A stretch of 64,000 bases of DNA from assembly GCF_014337215.1 (NCBI RefSeq), contig NZ_CP060635.1:2307501-2371500 (forward strand), read 5' to 3'. The translations under genes and the position numbers were made by a program. The DNA is from Wansuia hejianensis. GTDB taxonomy: Bacteria; Bacillota; Clostridia; Lachnospirales; Lachnospiraceae. Numbering within the stretch: the first letter of the stretch is position 1; each line of letters begins with the position of its first letter. The notes below the pieces were generated by a model. It did not search any database, was not told the DNA's origin, and saw only the letters and a list, made by a program, of their open reading frames with translations. This document shows positions 1-9,335 of this stretch, piece by piece.

Positions 1-954
1 CGGTGACTGAAGATCCGTCGGAAATCCCGGATATCCTGCAGTTTCCAGAAAAGGAACAGCCTTTCTCACGCGGCTGCTGTCCGTAACTAGTGTACCACTT
101 TTCACTTGATATTGTCCACCCATTTTCTGATATACGCCCAGGACAGCCTCCATCTCCTCTACCGGAGCACTCTCCAGGGCAACCTTTCCCCTGGTCGCGG
201 CGCCGGCAAACAGATACGTACCTGCCACGATCCGGTCGGAAGGCACCGAAAATTCAGCCGGATGCAGCCGGCATACGCCTTTAATGAGGATTTCTCCGGT
301 TCCCTCTCCTTTAATCCTGGCACCCATGGCCCGCAGGAAATGGCAGAGATGGATAATTTCCGGTTCTCTGGCGCAATTGGACAGGCAAGTCACTCCCGCC
401 GCCACAACTGCCGCCATCACGGCGTTCTCAGTGGCCCCTACGCTGATTCTCGGAAAACAGTACCGGCACCCCGTCAGCTTTCCCGCACGGGCATGAAGGC
501 CGCAGCTATCCTCATAGATCTCCACCCCCAGAGCCTTAAGCACTGCCAGGTGAAGATCGATCGGCCTCCGGCCAATCGTACATCCGCCCGGATAACTGAT
601 TGAAATCTGCCCGTATCTGGGAAGAAAACTGCCCAGTAAAAAAACAGAGGAGCGCATTTTATCCGCATACGCTCCCGGAATTTCGCCCGAATATATATTG
701 CTGCAGTCTATCAAAAGGCTATCCCTGCACCATCTGGTTCTGGCGCCTACAGATTTTAGAATTTCTTCCATACACCATACGTCTGCGATTCTGGGACAAT
801 GATGAAATACTACGGTTCCCCGCTGCAGAAGGGCGGCAGCCATCATGGGCAGAACCGCATTTTTTGATCCTTGTATCCGGACATTTCCCGACAGGGGATA
901 TCCGCCTTCCATTTGATATAGATCCACCGTCCGCTCTCCCGTACACCTTCTCAT
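1..954 (-). CDS. murA: UDP-N-acetylglucosamine 1-carboxyvinyltransferase (partial, 3' end beyond window)
   Basis: First committed step of peptidoglycan synthesis: transfers enolpyruvate from PEP to UDP-GlcNAc in the cytoplasm. The frame is open from 954 to the window edge (318 codons visible; the family has about 420). From the ATG at 954, the substrate-binding Lys31-Asn32 lies in GSKNAVLP (usually GAKN), the PEP-adduct Cys125 in PGGCTIGRRPIDLH, and VGATENA at 172-178. An alternative GTG start at 927 has a better ribosome site (GGGAGAG six bases upstream) and would fit the usual short MurA N-terminus. It follows ftsW by 58 bp and is probably the next cistron of the dcw operon. It would be a MurA2-type copy if another murA exists elsewhere, which cannot be judged here. 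Confidence 0.93.
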   Translation of the reverse strand, partial: MRRCTGERTVDLYQMEGGYPLSGNVRIQGSKNAVLPMMAAALLQRGTVVFHHCPRIADVWCMEEILKSVGARTRWCRDSLLIDCSNIYSGEIPGAYADKMRSSVFLLGSFLPRYGQISISYPGGCTIGRRPIDLHLAVLKALGVEIYEDSCGLHARAGKLTGCRYCFPRISVGATENAVMAAVVAAGVTCLSNCAREPEIIHLCHFLRAMGARIKGEGTGEILIKGVCRLHPAEFSVPSDRIVAGTYLFAGAATRGKVALESAPVEEMEAVLGVYQKMGGQYQVKSGTLVTDSSRVRKAVPFLETAGYPGFPTDLQSP

Positions 955-1012
955 ATTATCATATGCAGGCTTCCGGAATTTGCCACACAGGAACCCCCGG
1001 ACGGGACTGTTA

Positions 1013-2113
1013 TCACCTTTCCAGATAAAAGCCCTGATTCCTGGATACCGAAAGAGCCAGCCCCATCTCTCCCAGAAGGAACACAACCGAGGTTCCTCCA
1101 TAGCTGATAAATGGAAGCGTAATACCAGTATTAGGAATTGAGTTTGTCACCACGGCAATATTTAAGATAACCTGAATTGCTATATGTCCCATGATACCGG
1201 CCGCGATCAGCGCCCCGCACAGATCCGGCGCATGCGTAGAAATCACCATCAGGCGCCAGATCAGCAGGGCAAACACCAGCATGACCAAAATCGCCCCCAC
1301 GAGCCCCAGCTCCTCGCAGATGATAGAGAATATCATATCGTTCTGCGCTTCCGGCACAAATCCCAGCTTCTGCAGCGAGCTTCCCAGCCCTTTTCCGAAA
1401 ATCCCTCCGCTGCCTATCGCATAAAGCCCCTGAATCGTCTGAAACCCCTTATCAAAAGCCTCCGGATTCTTCCAGATCGCCAGACGCTCCATCCGGTAGC
1501 TTTCTACACTCAGAAACACCGCGATAAACCCTATCCCGGCGCCTCCAATCCAGAAAAATGGCAGATATCTGGGATTAGAGACAAATATGGTGATTATTCC
1601 CACCCCCAGAACAATAATTGCCGTGCTCAGATTGTTCGATCCGACCAAACCCACAATCGGAAGAATGCTGACCAGAACCAAAACCATAAACAGAAAGCTA
1701 GTGGTTTTCCGCCTCGTCCTTTCGATCACCCATGCCAGAAACAGAATCACAGCCACCTTGGCAAATTCCGAGGGCTGAAATGACAGCGGCCCCAGAGACA
1801 GCCATCTCTTAGAGCCATTATATTCCTGGCCAAAAAACAACACAGCCGTAGACAGCCCCAGCGCGACCAGATACAGAGCCGGAGCATACTTAAGGATATT
1901 GTGGTAGTCCATCTTCGCAACCACATACATCCCCAGCACCCCCAGCGCCGTAGCAAAAATCTGCTTCTTAAAATAATAGGCAGGATCATTAAATTTCACC
2001 CGTCCGTTATACGCACTGGTACTGTACAAAAGCACCAGCCCGCAAATCACCAGGATCAACACAAGTATCAAAAGAGTGCCGTCAACCTTCCGGCTATCTG
2101 TTTTTTTCATCAC
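1013..2113 (-). CDS. ftsW: Peptidoglycan polymerase FtsW (SEDS family)
   Basis: Multi-pass membrane glycosyltransferase that polymerises lipid II at the septum with its partner class B PBP. The protein is 366 aa with about ten hydrophobic segments. Family signatures are visible: GSKRWLSLGPLSFQPSEFAK in the first third, the periplasmic loop LGFVPEAQNDMIFSIICEELG, and near the C-terminus the SYGGTS motif. The start is GTG at 2113 or the next codon ATG at 2110; neither has a strong ribosome site. It lies between murD and murA. The cytoplasmic murG that usually neighbours ftsW is not in this window. FtsW rather than RodA is inferred from the dcw context. Confidence 0.93.
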   Translation of the reverse strand: MMKKTDSRKVDGTLLILVLILVICGLVLLYSTSAYNGRVKFNDPAYYFKKQIFATALGVLGMYVVAKMDYHNILKYAPALYLVALGLSTAVLFFGQEYNGSKRWLSLGPLSFQPSEFAKVAVILFLAWVIERTRRKTTSFLFMVLVLVSILPIVGLVGSNNLSTAIIVLGVGIITIFVSNPRYLPFFWIGGAGIGFIAVFLSVESYRMERLAIWKNPEAFDKGFQTIQGLYAIGSGGIFGKGLGSSLQKLGFVPEAQNDMIFSIICEELGLVGAILVMLVFALLIWRLMVISTHAPDLCGALIAAGIMGHIAIQVILNIAVVTNSIPNTGITLPFISYGGTSVVFLLGEMGLALSVSRNQGFYLER

Positions 2114-2231
2114 ATGGCCCGGCCTTAATTCTTTATCCTATCCTATTAACCCAACCCCCAAAATATGTATTTTGCTTCTAATTGGGCGGGAAGGGGATGT
2201 CTTTGGCTCCCCCCTCGCCACAAACCCATAT

Positions 2232-3593
2232 TTAAAGTTGCTTCACATACTCTTTGAATTTATCGCCTCTCTGTTCATAATTGTCAAACTGCCCCCAGCT
2301 CGCACAAGCCGGCGACAGCAGCACTGCGTCTCCGCTTTTTGCCTTTGCGGCGCAGGTCCTCACCGCTTCTTCCAGGTTCTCACAGAATAGGATATGCTCC
2401 TCCGGAAAACCGCAGGCAATGGCTGCTTTCGCGATTTTCTCCCTGGTCTGGCCGATCAGAACCAGGTCTTTTACTTTGCCGTCGAAGCTGTTAATCCACT
2501 CCTCATAGGAGGATTCCTTATCAAAACCGCCCCCAATCAGCACAGTGGGCCGGTTCATGGCCTGTATACCTTTTATGGCAGCGTCCGGGTTGGTCCCCTT
2601 GGAATCGTTATAGTATTTGACGCCGTCTTTTTCCGCCACATATTCGATCCTGTGTTCTACTCCTGCAAAACTGCAGATGGTTTTCCGTATGCTGGCCAGG
2701 GGAACACCAGCATGGCTGGCCATTGCAACAGCTGCCATGACATTTTCATAATTATGAAGCCCCAGAAGCTTCAGATCGCCGGTGCGCACCACTGAGGTAA
2801 CTGTTTTTCCATTAGAAATCTTTATTTCGCCGCCTTCCAGGTAAATCCCCCGATCCAGAACTCTTCTGCTTGAGAAATATATGGCCTTCGGGCGGATGGC
2901 TTTTCCAAATTCCCTCAGGACATCATCCTCGTAGTTCAGGACACATACATCCTCTTCTGTCTGGTTTTTTACAATCAGCTCTTTTACCCGGATATATTCT
3001 TCCATCGTATGGTGGCGGTTCAGATGATCCTCCGTGATATTCGTGATCGCGCTTGCTTCCGGATGGAAGGTATCGATTGTCTCCAGCTGGAAGCTGCTGA
3101 TCTCAGCAACGGTCACCGCATTCTCTGTCTGCTCCGGCACCACACCGGTATAGGGGGTCCCGATATTTCCAACCACGTATACTTCCGGACAGTAGTCTCT
3201 CATGATCTGTCCGAGAAGGGCCGTGGTGGTGGTTTTTCCATTGGTTCCAGTCACAGCTAGCACTTTTCCCTTGCCCAGCCTGTAGGCCAGTTCGATTTCT
3301 CCCCAAACCGGCAGGCCGGAATCTTTAAATTTTCTGACCACCGGCAGGTCACAGGGCACGCCCGGACTCATGATCACCAACGACAGCTCCCGTATCATCT
3401 CCTCCGGGAATTCACCCAGAACCACCTCTGCCCGCTGCGGCTCACTCAGTTTATTCAGAATCTCCTGTTTGGAAAGCTCACCGTTCCCGTCGTAGATGAC
3501 CGGCCGCGCTCCTTCCTTTATCAAAAGCTCACAGGCTCCGGTTCCACTTTTGCCCGAGCCAAATACCAGCACTTTTTTATCCTTCCAATCCAT
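2232..3593 (-). CDS. murD: UDP-N-acetylmuramoyl-L-alanine--D-glutamate ligase
   Basis: Cytoplasmic Mur ligase that adds D-Glu to UDP-MurNAc-L-Ala using ATP. It is 453 aa, the normal length. An N-terminal Rossmann-like domain (VLVFGSGKSG, residues 8-17) precedes the ATP-binding P-loop TGTNGKTTTT at 115-124. The central domain has ITNITEDHLNRH, and the C-terminal domain has YNDSKGTNPDA and SPACASWGQFDNYEQRG, a MurD hallmark. It sits between mraY (34 bp upstream) and ftsW in the division operon. Confidence 0.96.
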   Translation of the reverse strand: MDWKDKKVLVFGSGKSGTGACELLIKEGARPVIYDGNGELSKQEILNKLSEPQRAEVVLGEFPEEMIRELSLVIMSPGVPCDLPVVRKFKDSGLPVWGEIELAYRLGKGKVLAVTGTNGKTTTTALLGQIMRDYCPEVYVVGNIGTPYTGVVPEQTENAVTVAEISSFQLETIDTFHPEASAITNITEDHLNRHHTMEEYIRVKELIVKNQTEEDVCVLNYEDDVLREFGKAIRPKAIYFSSRRVLDRGIYLEGGEIKISNGKTVTSVVRTGDLKLLGLHNYENVMAAVAMASHAGVPLASIRKTICSFAGVEHRIEYVAEKDGVKYYNDSKGTNPDAAIKGIQAMNRPTVLIGGGFDKESSYEEWINSFDGKVKDLVLIGQTREKIAKAAIACGFPEEHILFCENLEEAVRTCAAKAKSGDAVLLSPACASWGQFDNYEQRGDKFKEYVKQL

Positions 3594-3627
3594 AGCTGCT
3601 TGTCCTCCTCTTAACTATCTGTCTTCC

Positions 3628-4584
3628 TTAAATACCCATCAGCGCCACCAGGCAGAGCAGTGCCGTGATGATCGAAAAAACCGCCACAATGCGGGTCTCT
3701 GACCATCCGCACAGCTCAAAGTGATGGTGGATCGGAGACATCTTAAAGAGGCGTTTCCCATGAGTCGCCTTAAAGTAGGTCACCTGAAGCACAACAGACA
3801 GAAGCTCAACGGCATAGATAAGCCCCACAATCGGTATAAACAGCGGCATGTTCAGCATATACGCCGTACCTGCCACGAAGCCGCCCAGAGCCAGAGAACC
3901 CGTGTCTCCCATAAAAACCTTGGCCGGAAATACGTTAAACAGTAAAAAGCCCAGGAGGCTCCCCACAACCGCGCAGGTAATCGGTGATATCCCGCTTTTC
4001 TGCCCCACTGCGACCACCGTAAAGAATACGGCTACCATTACAGTCACGCTGGAAGCAAGGCCGTCCAGGCCATCGGTAAAATTCACGCCGTTGACAACCG
4101 CCAGAACCACGATAAACAGCAGCGGAATGGCAAGCCAGCCGATATCCAGGGCCTTACCGCCGGAGAACGGGAGCAGCAGCTCCAGCGTAACATCCGTATA
4201 GCGTATCATGTAAAAAGCAAAAATGCCGGTCACCACGAACTGACACAGCAGCTTCTGCCAGGCCAGAAGTCCGTCAGACCTCTTCAGCACCACCTTCAGG
4301 TAGTCATCCAAAAATCCGATCAGCCCAAATCCCAGCGTAAGGAACAGGATCGGGACAATCTTCGGATAATCCCTGACAAAAAACAGTGAAGTCACTGTCG
4401 TCGCGATGAGAAAAATCAAACCTCCCATCGTCGGAGTCCCCGCCTTCTTCAGATGGGACTGCACCCCTTCCTTTCTCTCAGTCTGCCCCATCTTCAGCCG
4501 TCTCAAAAAAGGTATGATCACCGGGCCGAGAGCCACGCTGACAGCGAAAGAAATTAAAACCGGAACCACAAAAGTCAAATCCAT
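3628..4584 (-). CDS. mraY: Phospho-N-acetylmuramoyl-pentapeptide transferase
   Basis: Integral membrane enzyme that makes lipid I from UDP-MurNAc-pentapeptide and undecaprenyl phosphate. The frame opens at 4638, but the start at 4584 (MDLTFVVPV) is chosen because AGAGGTGG lies five bases upstream and it yields 318 aa, the family norm. Catalytic motifs: FLDDYLKV (about 92-99), NGVNFTDGLDGLA (about 165-177), GDTGSLALGG, and the C-terminal HHHFELCGW loop. About ten membrane segments. Part of the dcw operon between the SpoVD-like PBP and murD. Confidence 0.95.
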   Translation of the reverse strand: MDLTFVVPVLISFAVSVALGPVIIPFLRRLKMGQTERKEGVQSHLKKAGTPTMGGLIFLIATTVTSLFFVRDYPKIVPILFLTLGFGLIGFLDDYLKVVLKRSDGLLAWQKLLCQFVVTGIFAFYMIRYTDVTLELLLPFSGGKALDIGWLAIPLLFIVVLAVVNGVNFTDGLDGLASSVTVMVAVFFTVVAVGQKSGISPITCAVVGSLLGFLLFNVFPAKVFMGDTGSLALGGFVAGTAYMLNMPLFIPIVGLIYAVELLSVVLQVTYFKATHGKRLFKMSPIHHHFELCGWSETRIVAVFSIITALLCLVALMGI

Positions 4585-4779
4585 AATCCACCTCTTATCA
4601 GTACTCATAATCGTATTTATTCCCGCGAGATTCCCCAACCATTTTCATATTCCAGAGTATACATATGTATTGCCCGTGCCTCATAAGACACATTCTCCTG
4701 CAGACCGGAATCCGCCCCTTAAAACGGCAGGAAGCAGCCTCCGCTGCTCCACATGAACCGGCCGGCGGCTGTCCGCGGG

Positions 4780-4811
4780 GTGAAATACTCTGCCTGTGCA
4801 GGGTATTTCAC
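4780..4811. repeat. Perfect 9-bp inverted repeat between the SpoVD-like gene and mraY
   Basis: GTGAAATAC at 4780-4788 is repeated inverted as GTATTTCAC at 4803-4811, and an inner TGC/GCA pair extends the stem. Neither strand carries a T-run after it, so it does not look like an intrinsic terminator. It sits in the 261-bp spacer 4585-4845, the longest gap inside the operon. Possible roles are an mRNA processing or stability element, or an extragenic palindrome. The function is unknown. Confidence 0.5.
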
Positions 4812-4845
4812 ACACGTAACAGTATATAGCTTTTCTATTTAATAA

Positions 4846-6615
4846 TCAACTGTTTTGTGCCTCTTCAGACGGTTCAGCATCCGGCACTTCCGCCTTTTCT
4901 ATTCCCAGATAAGGCAGCACGTTTTCAAAGATATCTTTCATGACAGGCGCCGCTATCGTTCCTCCATAATATACTCCCTGTGGATTATTAATCACCAGTA
5001 ATCCAAGTACCGTTGGATTCTCAGCCGGCGTAAATCCCAGGAATGAGGATATATATTTGTTGGCGCTTCTGGGCAATGTCTGTGAAGTAGCCGTCTTGCC
5101 TCCAATCGTGTATCCTTCAATATATGCGTTTTTGCCGGACCCCTCGGACACAACCGTCTCCAGGATCGTCCGCACGGTTTCTGAAGTCTCCTCAGAAATT
5201 ATATTTTTCTTGGTATCGTATTTTAAGGTTTTTACCAGATTTCCGTCATCATCCATCACCTGGACACCAAAATGAGGGGTTACTCTGGTCCCGCCGTTAA
5301 TCAGTGAGCTGACTGTCGTAGCAAGCTGGATCGGCGTGATCTGAAAACTCTGGCCAAAAGAAATCGTCGCGAGCTCCACCTGGCCGATATTCTCCTTCTT
5401 GTGCATGATCGTAGCGGCTTCACCCGGCAGATCTATCCCCGTCTTAGTGAGCAGCCCGAACTGTTCAAAGTATTTGTAATAATTATCCACACCCAGGCGC
5501 AGACCCACTTCGATAAAAACAGGATTACAGGAGTTCTGGGCGCCCTGGACAAAGGTTTCCGCCCCATGCCCGGCCCTTTTATGGCAATGGATTCTCCGGT
5601 CCTCGACGATCTTATATCCCGGACAGGAAAAAGTATCCTGCGGCGTCACGACGCCCTCCTCCAGCCCCGCAGACATAGTGATGATCTTGAACGTGGAACC
5701 TGGCTCATATGTATCATTGATACAGGCATTCCGCCACATTCTGTTCCGCAGATCCTGCACCTCTTCATCGGTCATTCCTGATGTATCCACATCAGTATTC
5801 AAAGTGAACGGCTCGTTCAGATTGAACTCCGGCACATTGACACAGGCATAAATCTCACCGTTCTGAGGATTCATCAGCAGCACAGAAACGCTGTCTGCCT
5901 GCTTTTCCTCCATTACCTTCAGAGCTGCCTGCTGACAGTATTCCTGTATGTTCATATCCAGGCTGATCTGCAGATTATACCCGGCAATCGGCTCCACTCT
6001 GCTTTCCCCGATCTCTGACAGTTCGATCCCCCTGGCGTCAGTGGTGGTCAGAATTTTCCCGTTAATCCCCTGAAGTATCTCATCATACTTCACCTCCAGA
6101 CCAATGATGCCCTGATTATCGCCGCCGGTGAACCCCAGCACCTTGGACGCCAGTTCATCATAGGGATAATACCGTTTAAAATCCTCATCCACTTTAACTC
6201 CGGCAAAACCATAGGCCCGGATGCGGTCGCCCACGTCCTTCTCCACGTTGGTTTTTACTCTCTCAATGGAGGATCTTTTTTCCACCCGTTTCCGCGCCGC
6301 TTCTTCTGTGATACCCAGCTCTTTTACCAGCATGGCGATCACCTTTTCCGGCTCTTTTACCTGGCTGTGTATGACGGAAATCGTGCAAACTGTCTTATTG
6401 GCCGCAAGCACCGTCCCGTTGGCGTCCAGTATTTTACCGCGGGCCGCTTTTATATCCCTCTCTCTTTCGTGGAGGTCATCTGCCTTCTCTGAATAGTAAT
6501 CCGAACGGAAAACCATCAGATAGACCAGACGCCCTGCCAGCACCAGCAGAAGGCCGGCGCAGAGGAAGAAGATGACCACTACCTTCTTTTTATTGGATGT
6601 CTTATTTTTCCGCAT
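4846..6615 (-). CDS. Class B penicillin-binding protein, SpoVD-like
   Basis: Peptidoglycan transpeptidase anchored by one N-terminal membrane helix (about residues 10-32). The start at 6615 (MRKNKTSNKKK) is preferred over 6639, giving 589 aa. After the PBP dimerisation domain comes the transpeptidase: Ser307-x-x-Lys310 (EPGSTFK), Ser362-Cys-Asn364, and KTA at 507-509 where nearly all PBPs have KTG. No PASTA domain. It is the second of two adjacent class B PBPs in the dcw cluster; by position and clostridial precedent it may be the sporulation or spore-cortex enzyme SpoVD, but the sequence alone does not separate SpoVD from PbpB. Confidence 0.88.
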   Translation of the reverse strand: MRKNKTSNKKKVVVIFFLCAGLLLVLAGRLVYLMVFRSDYYSEKADDLHERERDIKAARGKILDANGTVLAANKTVCTISVIHSQVKEPEKVIAMLVKELGITEEAARKRVEKRSSIERVKTNVEKDVGDRIRAYGFAGVKVDEDFKRYYPYDELASKVLGFTGGDNQGIIGLEVKYDEILQGINGKILTTTDARGIELSEIGESRVEPIAGYNLQISLDMNIQEYCQQAALKVMEEKQADSVSVLLMNPQNGEIYACVNVPEFNLNEPFTLNTDVDTSGMTDEEVQDLRNRMWRNACINDTYEPGSTFKIITMSAGLEEGVVTPQDTFSCPGYKIVEDRRIHCHKRAGHGAETFVQGAQNSCNPVFIEVGLRLGVDNYYKYFEQFGLLTKTGIDLPGEAATIMHKKENIGQVELATISFGQSFQITPIQLATTVSSLINGGTRVTPHFGVQVMDDDGNLVKTLKYDTKKNIISEETSETVRTILETVVSEGSGKNAYIEGYTIGGKTATSQTLPRSANKYISSFLGFTPAENPTVLGLLVINNPQGVYYGGTIAAPVMKDIFENVLPYLGIEKAEVPDAEPSEEAQNS

Positions 6616-6699
6616 AAAAAACCCCACAGAACCTGTCATTCTACTATATGGCAGGCTCTGCGGAGTTATGCAAAAGTGCGTTCCTGCACTTCAGTTCTT

Positions 6700-8784
6700 T
6701 TACTCTGTCAGCTTCTGGTCATTGTTGCTGATCCCGTCGCTCAGAAGTCCGTTTCCTCCGTTTACCACCGATTCATCCGGCTGGCTGGCCGGCGGCTCCG
6801 GCACACCGGGATCAGAAACGCCCTGCTCCGGCGCCCCTCCGCCGTTTCCTCCTTCAGCCGTTCCCTCATCGGGAAATATATTCATATATGGCAATAGCTC
6901 GGTGAAAATATTCTTAGCGATTTTCTGGGCATATACGCTGCTGCCCTGATCCGCCGCATTCGGCTCGTCCACCACCACGTAGACTACCACCTGAGGATCG
7001 TCCAGAGGCGCAAATCCGATATAGGAAACCAGATATTTACCGCTGTCCCTCGGGATTTTCTGAGCCGTACCTGTCTTTCCGCCCATGCTGTAGCCCTCTA
7101 CCTTGGCATCCGTACCCGTTCCGCCTTCTTCCACAACACCGCCCAGATCCTTTCTGATGGCGTCGCTGACCGCAGACGAAACCGTCTGGCGTTCCAGCAC
7201 ACTGTCAACCACCTGAACCACGGCTCCCTGGCTGTCGGTGATCGCACTGACCACATGGGGCTTATAATAATATCCGCCGTTAATGACAGAGGAAAAGGCT
7301 GCCGCCTCCTGAACCATCGTGCAGGTGAAGCCCTGTCCAAACGCCGCCGTAGCCAATTCCGCTTCGCCCATGCTGTCAGCCGTATGCAAAATTCCGGAAT
7401 TTTCACCCGGCAGGTCAATCCCGGTCTTAGATCCAAAATTAAAAATGTCCTGGTAACGGAGGAAATTCTCACTGCCCGTCTTTGCCGCGATCTGCATCAT
7501 GGCGTCATTACAGGAGTGCACCAGAGCGTCTCCCACCGTCTGTTCCCCGTGCTCATCCGGGAAAATAGAGCAGCGGATTCTTTGATTGGCGACCATTTCA
7601 TAGCCGTCACAGTAAAAGCCTTCCGCCGTGTTGATCGAGCCCGTGTCCAGCGCTGCTGCCGCCGTCATGGGTTTTACCGTGGAACCAGGCTCAAAAGCAT
7701 CGGACACACAGTAATTTCTCCAGATATTGTTGAGATTCTCCAGCATGGCTTCATTGTCCATGGCATTGATCTCTTCCTGGGTATAGAAAGGAGTCAGATC
7801 TCTTGGGTCATTCAGGTCATACCAGTCAGAAGAATCCATTCCAAGGATTTCACCGTTATTGGGATTCATAACGATTACGCCAACATTTTGGGCTCCCTTC
7901 GTCCCGTTGGGCCCTGCGGCCATTTCCGTCTGGTAAGTCTCCAGAGCGCTCCGGATGATCTGCTGCACATTTACATCGATTGTTGAAACCACATTCTTGC
8001 CATCCACCGGCGATATAATCGTCTGCTCCACATCCGCATCCGTATTAAAATACCCGTATTGACGGCCGTTCACACCGTTCAGCACGCTGGAATAATAGCC
8101 TTCAATCCCCCAGTCCGCCACGTTTCCCGAATAAGTAAATCCAATCAGGTCACAGGCCAGTGAATTCATGGGATATACACGCAGATAATCCTCTTCAAAC
8201 CAGATTCCTTTTACATTCTGGCGTTCCAGCCTCTCTTCATCTGAAAGCTCCGACTCCTCGTCCTCTGCTTCCGCCAGGTATTCTTCAAACTTTTTCTTTT
8301 CAGTTATTGAAAGGTCCGATTTCAGGATCTGATACTGGCTGTTCCTCGTCTCTTCATTTTCCAGCCTGCTCCGGATCTCCTTTTCCTCTAAGCCCAGCAC
8401 TTTTACCAGGGCTTTTACCGTAGGCTCCAGATATTTCTGGACGTCTTTGCCCTCTTTATCCTTGCTGATATCATTCACTACCTTGCAGTCCAGAATCACA
8501 TTATAGACCTTTTCACTGGTGGCCAGAATCGTCCCGTTCCTGTCCAGGATATCGCCTCTCTGAAATGGGATCACCCGGCTCTCGTACTGCTGCTGTGTCT
8601 GGCTCAGCACAATTCTTTTATATTGTTCACCGTCTGTGGCGTTGATATAAGTGATACGGATGGATAAACCGACTAAAGCCAGTATGACTGCAACAAACAA
8701 TCCTACCAGCTTTTTACTCATTCTGCCGCTTATTTTCCGCCCGCGCATCTTCGCCTGACGTCTTTTTTCCCTGTTACTTTTCAC
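6700..8784 (-). CDS. Class B penicillin-binding protein, division-type (FtsI/PbpB-like)
   Basis: Septal transpeptidase with a short basic cytoplasmic tail, one membrane helix (about 25-45), a PBP dimerisation domain with an extra acidic helix (about 165-190), and a complete active site: Ser368-x-x-Lys371 (EPGSTVK), Ser424-Cys-Asn426, and Lys570-Thr-Gly-Thr573. The 694-aa length comes from a low-complexity C-terminal tail rich in Gly, Pro and acidic residues, beyond about residue 640; no PASTA repeats. It lies directly downstream of ftsL, the usual place of the FtsW partner PBP, and precedes the SpoVD-like PBP by 84 bp. Confidence 0.9.
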   Translation of the reverse strand: MKSNREKRRQAKMRGRKISGRMSKKLVGLFVAVILALVGLSIRITYINATDGEQYKRIVLSQTQQQYESRVIPFQRGDILDRNGTILATSEKVYNVILDCKVVNDISKDKEGKDVQKYLEPTVKALVKVLGLEEKEIRSRLENEETRNSQYQILKSDLSITEKKKFEEYLAEAEDEESELSDEERLERQNVKGIWFEEDYLRVYPMNSLACDLIGFTYSGNVADWGIEGYYSSVLNGVNGRQYGYFNTDADVEQTIISPVDGKNVVSTIDVNVQQIIRSALETYQTEMAAGPNGTKGAQNVGVIVMNPNNGEILGMDSSDWYDLNDPRDLTPFYTQEEINAMDNEAMLENLNNIWRNYCVSDAFEPGSTVKPMTAAAALDTGSINTAEGFYCDGYEMVANQRIRCSIFPDEHGEQTVGDALVHSCNDAMMQIAAKTGSENFLRYQDIFNFGSKTGIDLPGENSGILHTADSMGEAELATAAFGQGFTCTMVQEAAAFSSVINGGYYYKPHVVSAITDSQGAVVQVVDSVLERQTVSSAVSDAIRKDLGGVVEEGGTGTDAKVEGYSMGGKTGTAQKIPRDSGKYLVSYIGFAPLDDPQVVVYVVVDEPNAADQGSSVYAQKIAKNIFTELLPYMNIFPDEGTAEGGNGGGAPEQGVSDPGVPEPPASQPDESVVNGGNGLLSDGISNNDQKLTE

Positions 8785-8816
8785 ACGTTCACCCGCTTTG
8801 TATCCGGTTACAGCTA

Positions 8817-9314
8817 TTATTCATTGGGCACATTCTGATACTGCCTTACATAGCTGTTCTCAGTGGTGTCATAATATTGTATCTGGGACTCCGTAGCATA
8901 ATGCATGCCCAGCCTGTTCAGGGCGGCATCCTTCACATCTTCCAGTGTGACGGAAGCCATTGCCTGGTTATAATAAGCATCGTTGTCTGCCTTCAATTTG
9001 CTCAGCTGGCTCTCCATGGACGCGATCGTCTCATTCTGAGTCGTGAGTGTTGCCTTCATCTGCAGATAGTTCACACATAAAAACAGCGTTGCCACACAAA
9101 TGACCGCCAGAAACATGACGTATCCTACGCTTATATTTCTGGCACGCACACGGTTTTTCCTGACCTGGGTGCTGACCCTTGGCTTCGCAGAGCGCCGGCT
9201 CTCATATTCCTCTTCCGGTAGCTCATATATCTGCCTTACTGCATTGCCGTCTTCATAATTCTGTATCCTTGATTTTTCCGAACGTGAATTTACCCTTCTT
9301 GCTGCTCTAGCCAT
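8817..9314 (-). CDS. ftsL: FtsL-like septum protein (bitopic, coiled coil)
   Basis: 165-aa bitopic protein: a long basic cytoplasmic region (1-60), one membrane helix (about 62-82), then a coiled coil (about 85-115) ending in a short extracytoplasmic segment with the LEDVKDAALNRLGMHYA pattern found in FtsL/DivIC-type proteins. FtsL forms a complex with DivIB and DivIC and helps activate FtsW and FtsI. Sequence conservation in this family is low, so the call rests on topology and on the position between rsmH and the PBP gene. Confidence 0.8.
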   Translation of the reverse strand: MARAARRVNSRSEKSRIQNYEDGNAVRQIYELPEEEYESRRSAKPRVSTQVRKNRVRARNISVGYVMFLAVICVATLFLCVNYLQMKATLTTQNETIASMESQLSKLKADNDAYYNQAMASVTLEDVKDAALNRLGMHYATESQIQYYDTTENSYVRQYQNVPNE

Positions 9315-9335
9315 AAAAAAATCTCCCGTCCGCCG

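Noticed and set aside
1184..1783. Long plus-strand frame opposite ftsW (199 codons)
   Set aside because: It is the shadow of ftsW; the composition is that of an antisense frame and there is no ribosome site.
6700..6860. Low-complexity Gly/Pro/acidic tail of the FtsI-like PBP as a possible frameshift artefact
   Set aside because: The frame is continuous to a clean stop, and similar unstructured tails are common in clostridial PBPs.
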